Below are positions 36,794-44,545 of a stretch of 64,000 bases of DNA, piece by piece. The notes below the pieces were generated by a model. It did no database searches. It was not told where the DNA came from and was given only the letters and a program-made list of their open reading frames with translations. Every line of letters begins with the position of its first letter. The stretch's first letter is position 1. Location: contig NZ_PRDB01000006.1 of the NCBI RefSeq assembly GCF_002925905.1, positions 62,001-126,000 on the forward strand, read 5' to 3'. Made by a program: the position numbers and the translations under genes. The stretch comes from Klebsiella michiganensis. Lineage in GTDB: Bacteria; Pseudomonadota; Gammaproteobacteria; Enterobacterales; Enterobacteriaceae.

Positions 36794-37276
36794 TTAAATC
36801 TTTAGTGCGGCAAGGATGGCGGTCTCCATTTTCTCCGGGGTGGTGAACGGCGCGAAACGCGTGAGAGGGGTGCCGTCGCGACCGATCAAGAACTTCGTGA
36901 AGTTCCATTTGATCCGCCCGCCCAGCACGCCGGGTAACTCATCTTTCAGGTAACGAAACAGCGGGTGCGCGCCGGCGCCGTTGACCTCCACTTTCTCGAA
37001 CATCGGGAAGCTTACACCGTAATTGATCCGACAGGTCTGCTCGATGTCATCGACGCCGCCGGGCTCCTGCTTACCAAACTGGTTGCAGGGGAAACCAAGC
37101 ACTATCAGCCCCTGAGCTGCGTATTTCGCGTAGAGCGCTTCCAGCCCTGCATATTGCGGTGTGAAGCCACAGTGGCTGGCAGTATTGACCACCAGAACGA
37201 GCTTGCCAGCATAGTCAGCCATTGAGATGGGCTGGCCGTGCAGGCTGGTGGCAGTCAATTGGTAAAAGGTAGTCAT
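36794..37276 (-). CDS. Glutathione peroxidase-family thiol peroxidase
   Basis: 160 aa, the usual length of bacterial Cys-type GPx proteins and shorter than E. coli BtuE (183). Peroxidatic Cys 36 is in SHCGFTPQY; the partner residues Gln (FPCNQFGKQEPG) and Trp-Asn (KWNFTKFL) complete the catalytic tetrad. A second Cys in FPCNQF could resolve via thioredoxin. It reduces hydroperoxides in the cytoplasm. It lies in the insertion between rstB and rstA, 88 bp downstream of the EAL gene and on the same strand. Confidence 0.88.
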   Translation of the reverse strand: MTTFYQLTATSLHGQPISMADYAGKLVLVVNTASHCGFTPQYAGLEALYAKYAAQGLIVLGFPCNQFGKQEPGGVDDIEQTCRINYGVSFPMFEKVEVNGAGAHPLFRYLKDELPGVLGGRIKWNFTKFLIGRDGTPLTRFAPFTTPEKMETAILAALKI

Positions 37277-37364
37277 ATCGTGTTCCTCAGTGCAGCGCCC
37301 GTTGCGCGTCTTTATCGCTGGATTGGTTCATATACTGAAAGAACATTGAAAAGAGTCGTTCGTC

Positions 37365-39137
37365 TCAGGATTGCTTTCCCAGGTCTGCCTTTCTGGCGCG
37401 ATACCATGCGGCAAAATCAACGGAGACCATCGGCCGGGCATAAAAATATCCCTGAACCTCATCGCAGCCCAGGCTGCGTAAAATCTCAACCGTTTCGAGA
37501 TCCTCGACGCCTTCGGCAAGGACGACGTAATCGAGCTGCTTGAGGAGCCTGATAACGTTGTGCACAATAATGCGGCTGGCTTTCTCATGGACTATATGCC
37601 TCACAATAGACCGGTCGAGTTTGATGATGTCCAGCGGGATTTGCCGCAGGTAATTAATGTTGCTGTATCCCGATCCAAAGTCATCCAGAGAAATTTTAAA
37701 CCCGCGTTTTTTGAGCATGTCCAGTCCGTTCAGCGCGGCCGGACTTTCAAGCATCTTCTCAGTCTCCAGACACTCCACCCCCAGCAGGGCTGGGTCAAGA
37801 CACACCTCCCGCAGTTTCTGCTCAAGCTCCTCAGCGAAATCGGGTCGAGAAAAATCGCTGGCGGCGAGATTAATTGAGACGGGAAGAGAAAGCCCCCGAT
37901 CCCGCCAGTCACTCAACTGCGCGATAGTATGATCGATAACCCAGGCCGAGAGTTCGCGCATCAGGCTAGTCTTTTCGACCAGCGGAATAAATTCACCCGG
38001 CAGCACTTCGCCATTGATAGGATGCTTCCATCTTATCAAGGCTTCAGCGCCCGTCACGTCTCCCGTCGTCAGCGAAATTTTTGGCTGAAAGACCAGATAT
38101 AACCCCTGGTTTCCCTGCAGCGTTTGCCTGAGTTCGGTGAGCAGGCTGAAATCTCGCTTCTTGCGGATGTCCAGTGCGTCATTATAGGTCGTAAAACGGT
38201 GCCCCTGGCTTATCGCTTCATGCAGTGCGCTCACCGCGCGCCGCAGAATTTCATTTGGCGTCATGTCGCTATCGCAAATACCGGAGTCACCCATGTGAAT
38301 ATTCAAATCCAGGGGAACGTCCGGGCCGATCCTGGCCTGGGTTCCCTGAAGCCGTAGTGCTATACCCTCCAATGACAGCGCCATGGGTTCCGGGGTGAAA
38401 AAGGCAAAGCGTCCAACCGCCACGGCGTAAAGTTTGCTCGCCATGGGCAGGCGCGCCTGCAGCGCGACGGTCATGTCACGAAGCAAATTCTCTACCGCCA
38501 GCATCCCCAATGAGCGGGCCATCTCGTAGGCAAATGGCATATCAATGCAGTCAATAATGACCAGCCTGAAAGTACCCTCCGCCGACACCTCAATGTCCTT
38601 GAGCAGGCGCTGCCGATTGGGTAAAAGTGTGACGACGTCGATATACCCCACTGAGTGCCAGGAGGCTAAGAAATCCGATATCAGCTCGGCCAGCGCCTTA
38701 AAAATAGCGATCTGCTCATCTGAAAGTACCCTGGGTTGCGTATCTAAGATACTCAAGGTACCCACGGTCACTCCGTCGCGGGTTTTCAGCGGGCATCCTG
38801 CATAAAAGCGAATGAATGGCGCTTCTCTGACCGCCCGATCGCGATGAAAGATCGGGTGCTGATGCGTATCAGGACAAAGGAAAGTCTCACCCTGTTTCAG
38901 GGTCTGTTCGCAAAATGCTCCGCCCAGGCTGGTGTCCGTGGGGGCGATATTCTGAGCGGATTTGATGTACTGCTTTTCATCGTCAAGGATTGACACAAAA
39001 CTCATTGGCATTTTTAGCAACTGGCAGACCAGATGAGTGTATTTTTTTAACGCTTCGTCTCGCCCTTCGTCCGCGTTTTTTAACAGGTCAATCGCCGCGC
39101 GTCTTTTGCTTTCATCGCTGCTGAGATCGTTCAACAT
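37365..39137 (-). CDS. GAF - degenerate GGDEF - EAL c-di-GMP phosphodiesterase
   Basis: 590 aa, no membrane segment. GAF sensor domain about 25-160 (GGAFCEQTL, FYAGCPLKT); a GGDEF-like domain about 165-320 where the DxLTGLPNR entry reads DVVTLLPNR but the active motif is VGRFAF, so it cannot make c-di-GMP; EAL domain about 335-580. EAL residues appear complete: E365-A-L, N423, E455, D485-D486, K507, E542 and Q562, so it should hydrolyse c-di-GMP. It lies between gpx and rstA. The GAF ligand is unknown. Confidence 0.9.
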   Translation of the reverse strand: MLNDLSSDESKRRAAIDLLKNADEGRDEALKKYTHLVCQLLKMPMSFVSILDDEKQYIKSAQNIAPTDTSLGGAFCEQTLKQGETFLCPDTHQHPIFHRDRAVREAPFIRFYAGCPLKTRDGVTVGTLSILDTQPRVLSDEQIAIFKALAELISDFLASWHSVGYIDVVTLLPNRQRLLKDIEVSAEGTFRLVIIDCIDMPFAYEMARSLGMLAVENLLRDMTVALQARLPMASKLYAVAVGRFAFFTPEPMALSLEGIALRLQGTQARIGPDVPLDLNIHMGDSGICDSDMTPNEILRRAVSALHEAISQGHRFTTYNDALDIRKKRDFSLLTELRQTLQGNQGLYLVFQPKISLTTGDVTGAEALIRWKHPINGEVLPGEFIPLVEKTSLMRELSAWVIDHTIAQLSDWRDRGLSLPVSINLAASDFSRPDFAEELEQKLREVCLDPALLGVECLETEKMLESPAALNGLDMLKKRGFKISLDDFGSGYSNINYLRQIPLDIIKLDRSIVRHIVHEKASRIIVHNVIRLLKQLDYVVLAEGVEDLETVEILRSLGCDEVQGYFYARPMVSVDFAAWYRARKADLGKQS

Positions 39138-39446
39138 ATAGATGCTCCCGTGCAGTAGATATTGCGGTCATCCCAACCCACTGAAGGTGTGAATCTCTAT
39201 ACTCACGACGGGTGTCGATACTGGCCAGGCGCCAGCGCTATCACTCCACAGTAGAATGTTTTCCGTTGATTGTCTGCAAAGAGTATCACCCGCCCGGCAA
39301 GTCGTGAGGCGCGCCGCGCGGTGAAGCGCGGGTTTTGCGTGGGAAAAGCAATTTCACCCCCTGTTTTAAAAATAATTAACAGGAGGTTGAATTGGCTCTG
39401 ACGGCTAACTCCGCACAAACAGCTATTCCATCGCCATATGCCAAAA
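39138..39446. other. 309-bp EAL gene-rstA gap
   Basis: No supported gene. It contains the EAL gene promoter region and the rstA 3' flank, with a GC-rich hairpin CCGCGC/GCGCGG at 39314-39331 that is followed by TTTT on the plus strand. I see no insertion-sequence ends or direct repeats at this junction. Confidence 0.5.
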
Positions 39447-40163
39447 TTAATTGTCCCAGGCGTGCGGGGCGAACAGATAACCTTTATTGCGTACCGTTTT
39501 GATACGATATGGCTCAGTCGCATTATCGAGAAGCTTTTTACGCAGCCGCGAGATGGCGACATCGACGCTGCGGTCCATACCATCGTAGCTGACGCCGCGC
39601 AGATTTTTTAATAACGCGTCCCGATCCATAATTTGTCCAGCATGGGTCGCTAACTCCCACAGGAGATCGAAATCCGCAGTGGATAAGGCGACGCTTTCGC
39701 CGCCGAGCATCACCTGTCTATTCACCGGGTCGATACTCAGGGAGCCAAAAGCGATCGCTTTATGCGGGGTGAGTGAGGAGGGGACGCTGCCGTCCGGCAC
39801 GGCGATATGCTGGCGCAAATGCAGGCGCAGGCGAGCTAACAGCACCGCGGGCGGCGTGGTTTTCAGGATATAATCGCTGGCGCCCATTTCGAGTGAGAGA
39901 ATATGGTTCATATCGCTGTCCAGTGAAGTGAGCAATACGATTGGCCCCTGCCACTGGCCGCGTAAATCGCGGCACAGCGTCATACCGTCTTTACCCGGCA
40001 GCATGATATCCAGCAGCACCAGGTCCGGCTTTTCGCGCGCGATAACCTCTTCCGCCCGATCGCCGCGCGGTTCTACCACCACGTCCATATCGTGTTTGCC
40101 AAGGTAGGCCGCAATCAGTGCGCCGACCTCGGCATCATCCTCAACGAAAACAATTTTATTCAT
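39447..40163 (-). CDS. rstA: Response regulator RstA
   Basis: 238 aa OmpR/PhoB-type regulator. The receiver domain has acidic pocket EDD (8-10), phospho-Asp 52 in LLDIMLPGKDG and TSLD in the switch region. The winged-helix C-domain ends with the recognition and wing region DRSVDVAISRLRKKL and VRNKGYLFAPHAWDN. ATG 40163 (MNKIVFVEDD) matches E. coli; an ATG 21 bp upstream is in frame, and neither has a strong ribosome site. Its partner rstB is 3.8 kb away. E. coli RstA is PhoP-dependent; I find only half a PhoP box here. Confidence 0.94.
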   Translation of the reverse strand: MNKIVFVEDDAEVGALIAAYLGKHDMDVVVEPRGDRAEEVIAREKPDLVLLDIMLPGKDGMTLCRDLRGQWQGPIVLLTSLDSDMNHILSLEMGASDYILKTTPPAVLLARLRLHLRQHIAVPDGSVPSSLTPHKAIAFGSLSIDPVNRQVMLGGESVALSTADFDLLWELATHAGQIMDRDALLKNLRGVSYDGMDRSVDVAISRLRKKLLDNATEPYRIKTVRNKGYLFAPHAWDN

Positions 40164-40511
40164 ATTATGTATGCTTGCACTCATCTTTTAATCGCTTGAA
40201 TCTCTTTACCTGCATCGCGGCTGAGGTGGCGCATTCAGTATCTGAAGTCAGGTGCCTATTCATTCGCTACCGCCATTGTAAACCATCCGGACATTAATAT
40301 GAGCTATATATTAGCCATGAAATTCGCTATGATTCCCGGAGCTGCGGTTCAGGACTATTTTTTGCGGAGCCAGACAATGATTCAGATACGAGCAGAAGCA
40401 TTGCGCATTAAGGGAACAGGGTGCGGCACAATGTGGGCACGGGCTGTCAGGACAGCGCGTGCCCACATAGAAAATAAGTACCGGTACGCTAGCGCGAATG
40501 ATGGGGAAGCC
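40164..40511. other. rstA upstream region
   Basis: 348 bp between the rstA start and the next minus-strand ORF. It holds the rstA promoter region and a large inverted repeat (40431-40468). A plus-strand ORF at 40299-40628 runs across it but shows no coding signs. Confidence 0.5.
40431..40468. repeat. 38-nt near-perfect inverted repeat
   Basis: Arms of 18 nt starting ATGTGGGCACG and ending CGTGCCCACAT, with internal GCTGTC/GACAGC, one mismatch and a 2-nt centre. It lies 44 bp past the stop of the minus-strand ORF at 40512-40859. It may be its terminator, although no U-tract follows, or a remnant of a mobile element end. Confidence 0.6.
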
Positions 40512-40859
40512 TTATTGCGGCCTCTTTTGCCTGGCGCCGTAGGGGCACAAGGCGAACTTGCAGAGGCTTCTTCGATTGCAGATGAGCAGCATAGGGTTCT
40601 GATTACCGGGGCATTCAATATTCTTTGAAAATGTTGACCATAAATTTTCCGTATAGGGGAATGCATGAATAACCTGTAAATCGCCGGGCACACCATTAAT
40701 GAAAACTTCATTTTGTGTGATGTTAATAACCGAACCAATGCTCAAAAAATAATCCCCACTATACCAAATAATTAATTTCAGATTTTTGGCACTTGCCGCA
40801 ACTGAAAAACCTGTTCCTGTTACAGGACATACAAGGCTATTTTCAATATTCCACTGCAT
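40512..40859 (-). CDS. Hypothetical protein, 115 aa
   Basis: I do not recognise this protein. ATG 40859 (MQWNIENSLVCPVTG) has GGAG 10 bases upstream; a frame extension to 40889 exists. It has six Cys, a beta-rich looking N-terminal half and a basic Cys-rich C-tail (CNRRSLCKFALCPYGARQ). Base composition is lower in GC than the neighbours, suggesting acquired DNA. It is isolated between rstA and the AT-rich region, and no homologue comes to mind. It could be a genuine small accessory gene or a decayed one. Confidence 0.5.
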   Translation of the reverse strand: MQWNIENSLVCPVTGTGFSVAASAKNLKLIIWYSGDYFLSIGSVINITQNEVFINGVPGDLQVIHAFPYTENLWSTFSKNIECPGNQNPMLLICNRRSLCKFALCPYGARQKRPQ

Positions 40860-41238
40860 GCTTGACGCTCTCCGGTAATTTACGAGCATTTTCGCGTTGA
40901 TGAATATATTTTGATTAAGTTCATGGCCATTTTTACTTTGCGTGAAGCAGGTCCGAACATGGAGATTCCTTTAACTAGTTCTTATGCTGATTAATATAAA
41001 ATAATAACAATTAGATGAGTGTCTAATACTAGTAATGATAATAGCAACAAGTAAAAGATTCGAAAAACTGGCATGAGCTGAACTAAATGGCTACATTGAG
41101 GATTGTGAACAGAATAAAATTCTGTTCTGTATATCAGGAACAGATCGAAAGATTGTGAAATCATATAATTACGATCATATCTACTACCGCGCCTGTTATT
41201 AACGGCAAAGTATGCTTCCTTATGAAATCGGTTTTATA

Positions 41239-41252
41239 TTGATGTAAATCAA
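41239..41252. promoter_or_regulatory. Perfect FNR consensus dyad
   Basis: TTGAT-GTAA-ATCAA matches the FNR consensus at all ten positions. It has no clear target gene: ydgC begins 640 bp away on plus and the minus ORF start is 380 bp away. Confidence 0.55.
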
Positions 41253-41397
41253 AATAATTGGTTTTATTTAGCCATTTTGCTAAAAAATGGCTATGTGCGC
41301 TTATTCAGGATTTGCGCAAAAAGAATAATTTCAAAATAACCTCTTATGATAAAAATCAACCATATCAATTAACCACTTTCACTCTATTTTGCCAGTA

Positions 41398-41411
41398 TTG
41401 ATTTGAATCAT
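41398..41411. promoter_or_regulatory. Second FNR-like dyad
   Basis: TTGAT-TTGA-ATCAT matches TTGAT-N4-ATCAA at 9 of 10 positions, 159 bp from the first. No gene start follows within 100 bp. Confidence 0.45.
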
Positions 41412-41889
41412 TTAGTGCAAAACAATAGCTGCACTGAAGCGGTGCGGTTATTGAGCTGGGCATTTTGTAAATGCCCGCCAGGCAAGCGCGCCAGACTTTA
41501 AAATCTGTGTAAATACGTGAGGAAGAGATGCGCCGAAAATAGGCTAATTTGATTTGTATCTAAAAATACGAAAAATAATATGTTATACGTATAACTCAAT
41601 AATCAGAAAAAACATTCTCTTTTTGATTTAATGAATGTATTTAGCCGAAGAGTTTTTAAGGCAGCAAAAACGGCCATCTAATAACGCGCTCCGCTTGCCA
41701 GGGATATCATCCTTGCGAACGGTTATCGCCAGGAGCGGATATTCGGCATAGGGGGGGGCGGCAGTGATGAGACCGCTAAAAAATAGGTCTTTTGCTTCTA
41801 CACGGTATCGGCCGCTCTTGCGCGTTTATAATTGTCGGCGCTTCCGTTATGCTGCGGGGTCTTGTTGTTTAAATGTTAAGGCAAAAGGA

Positions 41890-42225
41890 ATGGGGTTGTT
41901 GATAAAAGCGCTGCTCGGCGCGCTGGTCGTTGTCCTGATTGGCGTGCTGTCTAAAACGAAGAACTACTACATCGCCGGGTTGATTCCGCTCTTTCCGACT
42001 TTCGCCCTGATCGCGAACTATATCGTTGCCAGCGAGCGGGGGATCGAAGCGCTGCGAACCACCATCGTATTCGGGATGTGGTCGATCATTCCGTACTTTA
42101 TCTATTTGCTCTCGCTATGGTATTTCACCGGCGTTATGCGCCTGCCGTTCGCTCTGGCAGGCGCAGTGGGGTGCTGGAGCCTCTGCGCGTGGCTGTTAAT
42201 TATCGGCTGGAGCCGTTTCCACTAG
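41890..42225 (+). CDS. ydgC: Inner membrane protein YdgC (GlpM family)
   Basis: 111 aa, the E. coli length, with four hydrophobic helices and the family block LSKTKNYYIAGLIPLFPTFALI. It belongs to the GlpM-like group; function unsettled. The purine-rich AAAAGGA lies directly against the ATG with no spacer, so translation may start at the in-frame TTG 41896 instead. The stop overlaps the convergent folM stop by 4 bp. Confidence 0.88.
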   Translation: MGLLIKALLGALVVVLIGVLSKTKNYYIAGLIPLFPTFALIANYIVASERGIEALRTTIVFGMWSIIPYFIYLLSLWYFTGVMRLPFALAGAVGCWSLCAWLLIIGWSRFH

Positions 42226-42947
42226 CGCAGATGGCGGCCGCCGTCGACGGCAAATGAGCGACCGGTCACGTAGCGGCTGCTGAACAGGTATTCGATCAGG
42301 TCGCTAATCTCTTTTTCACCTGGCGCGATTTTCATCAGCGATTTATCAAGCGCCTGCTTGCGGTATTCCGCGTCATCGCCTTCGTTAAATAAAATCAGCG
42401 AAGGGGCGATAGCATTGACCTTAATTTCCGGCGCCAGCTTGCGGGCGAACGAGCGGCTCATATTATCCAGCGCCGCTTTGCTGGCGGCGTAGGCAATGTG
42501 TTTGTCGCTGCCGCGCTCCACAACGTAGTCGGTGATATGGATAATGTCGCTGGCCGCATGGCCGTGGCCGCGCAGCAGGCTCTCCAGGGCATGGTTGAGC
42601 AAGTAGGGGGCGTTGACGTGAATTTGCATCATGCTGGCGAGCACCGTGGTTAACGGCACCCCGGGCTTTTCCGCCATCCAGCCGCTGGCGTTATGGATGA
42701 TGGCGCGCAGACCGCTGCCGGCGTGCGCCTTCACCTCTTCGGCGAACGCCAGAATGCTATCGTCAGTGCTGAAATCCGCGTGCAGACAAACGGCGCCCGC
42801 TTCACGTAGCGCGTCGATGGCGGGATACCAGGTGCGGTAGCTGATAATAACGGGCTGCTGCCGGGCCAGAAAATGGCGGGCCAGGGCGAGGCCGATACGA
42901 CGGCCCCCGCCGGTAATCAGGATTGGACGAGGCTGGATGTCAGCCAT
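42222..42947 (-). CDS. folM: Dihydromonapterin/dihydrofolate reductase FolM
   Basis: 241 aa short-chain dehydrogenase. NADPH-binding TGGGRRIG at about 13-20 with Arg-Arg for the 2'-phosphate. The catalytic Tyr-Lys is in YAASKAAL, and HNASGW is the NNAG equivalent. It reduces dihydromonapterin (and weakly dihydrofolate) in pterin metabolism. It overlaps ydgC tail to tail; ydgI is 36 bp upstream on the same strand. Confidence 0.93.
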   Translation of the reverse strand: MADIQPRPILITGGGRRIGLALARHFLARQQPVIISYRTWYPAIDALREAGAVCLHADFSTDDSILAFAEEVKAHAGSGLRAIIHNASGWMAEKPGVPLTTVLASMMQIHVNAPYLLNHALESLLRGHGHAASDIIHITDYVVERGSDKHIAYAASKAALDNMSRSFARKLAPEIKVNAIAPSLILFNEGDDAEYRKQALDKSLMKIAPGEKEISDLIEYLFSSRYVTGRSFAVDGGRHLR

Positions 42948-42983
42948 GGGTATCTCCTTTGAGTTCAGCGGCAGGGTAACCGC

Positions 42984-44366
42984 TTACCCTACCAACATCC
43001 ACGTTGCCGGTACGGCGGCAACCAGCAAAAAACCAATTAATGCCAGGTCACGGCGTTTGAGCGGGCGATCGTGCTGGTGTGTACGACGGGCATACAGGAA
43101 AACCAGAAGACCCGGAGCGTAAAGTATCACTGACAACAATAAATGCACAGGGCCGGACGCATATAATAACCATAAGCCATAAATACAGGCACCGACACCG
43201 ACGGCCTTGTGCAGCGGGCGCTCAGCAATCTTCAGCAAAAATGCGCCGACGAGAAAGTAGGGCACCAGGATCATCTCAGAGGCGATGGTCAGCAGCGTGT
43301 TGTAATCTGAGCCGGTAAGCCAAATCAATACCAGCGAAGCCTGTACGCTGACGTTGGTGAGCCACAGCGAAGCCGACGGGGCATTGTTTTTATTGGTCCG
43401 GGCAAACAGGCGCGGGAAGGCTTTATGCGTTGCTGCCAGATAGGGCACCTCCGCCGCCATAATGGTCCAGCTCAGATACGCGCCGCAGACGGAAATAATC
43501 AGCCCGGCGGCAATAACAATCTCCCCCCATGAGCCCATCATGTTGACCATCAGCCCGGCCATTGAGGGGTTGCGTATTTCCGCCAGCTCGCTACGCGGCA
43601 CGACGCCTAACGAGAGAAGCGTCACCAGCAGATAGACCGCCAGCGCGGAGAGTACTGCCAGCAGCGTCGCGCGGCCAACATCCTGTTTATTACGCGCGCG
43701 TGCGGAAACCACGACCGCGCCTTCGACGCCGATAAAAACCCACAGGGTGATCAGCATGGTGTTTTTCACCTGCTCCCATACCGGTACGCCCAGCGCCAGG
43801 CCGCTGAAATCCAGGCGGAATGTCTCCATACGAAACGCGATGGCGGCCAGCGCGATAAACGCGCCGAGGGGCAGCAGTTTGGCCAGCGTCGCGGCCAGGT
43901 TGATACCCGCGGCCGTTTGTACACCGCACAGCACCAGGAAATGGACAATCCACAGCAGGACGGAGGCGCCGACGATGGATTGCCAGGTGTTGCCGTCGCC
44001 AAACAGGCGCAGCTCGGGGGTATCGGTAAAGAAGCTTAGCGCAGAGAAGACGATAACCAGATAGGAGACATTGGCAACAACCGCGCACAGCCAGTAGCCC
44101 CAGGCGGAGCAGAAGCCTATCAACTCGCCAAAGCCTTCCCGGGCGTAGGTAAAAATACCGCCGTCGAGTTCGGGGCGAATGCGGGTGAGCAGCAGCATGG
44201 CAAAGGCGAGGAACAGGATCCCCACGCCGGTGATACCCCAGCCGATAAGCAGTGCGGAAGGGCTGGCGACGGCTGCCATATTTTGCGGCAGGCTGAATAC
44301 GCCTGCACCCAGCATTGAGCTGAGAACCAGCGCGGTCAGGGCGCTAAGGCCCAGTTTCTTTTCCAT
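42984..44366 (-). CDS. ydgI: APA-family amino acid antiporter YdgI
   Basis: 460 aa, the E. coli length, with 12 or so membrane helices. The first helix carries LSSMLGAGVFSLP, the APC-superfamily substrate loop, and WVFIGVEGAVVVSARA is the helix 6 signature seen in ArcD and LysP-like transporters. It is annotated as a putative arginine/ornithine antiporter by family; the substrate is untested. folM follows, ydgH precedes it on the same strand. Confidence 0.9.
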   Translation of the reverse strand: MEKKLGLSALTALVLSSMLGAGVFSLPQNMAAVASPSALLIGWGITGVGILFLAFAMLLLTRIRPELDGGIFTYAREGFGELIGFCSAWGYWLCAVVANVSYLVIVFSALSFFTDTPELRLFGDGNTWQSIVGASVLLWIVHFLVLCGVQTAAGINLAATLAKLLPLGAFIALAAIAFRMETFRLDFSGLALGVPVWEQVKNTMLITLWVFIGVEGAVVVSARARNKQDVGRATLLAVLSALAVYLLVTLLSLGVVPRSELAEIRNPSMAGLMVNMMGSWGEIVIAAGLIISVCGAYLSWTIMAAEVPYLAATHKAFPRLFARTNKNNAPSASLWLTNVSVQASLVLIWLTGSDYNTLLTIASEMILVPYFLVGAFLLKIAERPLHKAVGVGACIYGLWLLYASGPVHLLLSVILYAPGLLVFLYARRTHQHDRPLKRRDLALIGFLLVAAVPATWMLVG

Positions 44367-44501
44367 TGCATTCCCGAGGTGACAATCATCAAACTAAGAA
44401 TATTTATTTGGCGAAATCGCATAAAAATGGAGGATTGCGCTAAGGCGCGGGATTTTACGGAGTGTTTTGTATGCATGCAATGGCGAGAAATGAAAAAAAG
44501 A

Positions 44502-44528
44502 AAAAAGGCGGCAGATCGCCGCCTTTTT
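44502..44528 (-). terminator. ydgH terminator
   Basis: 11-bp stem AAAAAGGCGGC/GCCGCCTTTTT with a 5-nt loop directly past the ydgH stop. T runs on both sides make it strong and potentially bidirectional. Confidence 0.9.
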
Positions 44529-44545
44529 GTTCAGCTCAGACGCCG

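Larger units (their letters stand above)
40860..41889. other. 1.03-kb AT-rich region without a clear gene
   Basis: No convincing ORF on either strand. It contains perfect hairpins at 41107-41127 (GAACAGAAT/ATTCTGTTC), 41269-41293 (TAGCCATTTT/AAAATGGCTA) and 41458-41476 (GGGCATTT/AAATGCCC), a 14-bp palindrome GTTATACGTATAAC at 41582-41595, two FNR-type dyads and a TATAAT before ydgC (41827-41832). In E. coli rstA and ydgC are close together, so this is extra DNA, possibly a decayed island or an undetected small RNA locus. Confidence 0.6.

Noticed and set aside
40264-40295. PhoP box upstream of rstA
   Set aside because: One GGTTTA half is present on the minus strand, but the second half (GCGGTA) matches only 3 of 6.
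40299-40628. 109-aa plus-strand ORF upstream of rstA
   Set aside because: No ribosome site, overlaps an inverted repeat and the minus-strand ORF, no recognisable protein.
41430-41445. NtrC-like site TGCAC-N6-GGTGC
   Set aside because: It looks like an NtrC half-pair, but there is no sigma-54 promoter (GG-N10-GC in context) and no target gene nearby.
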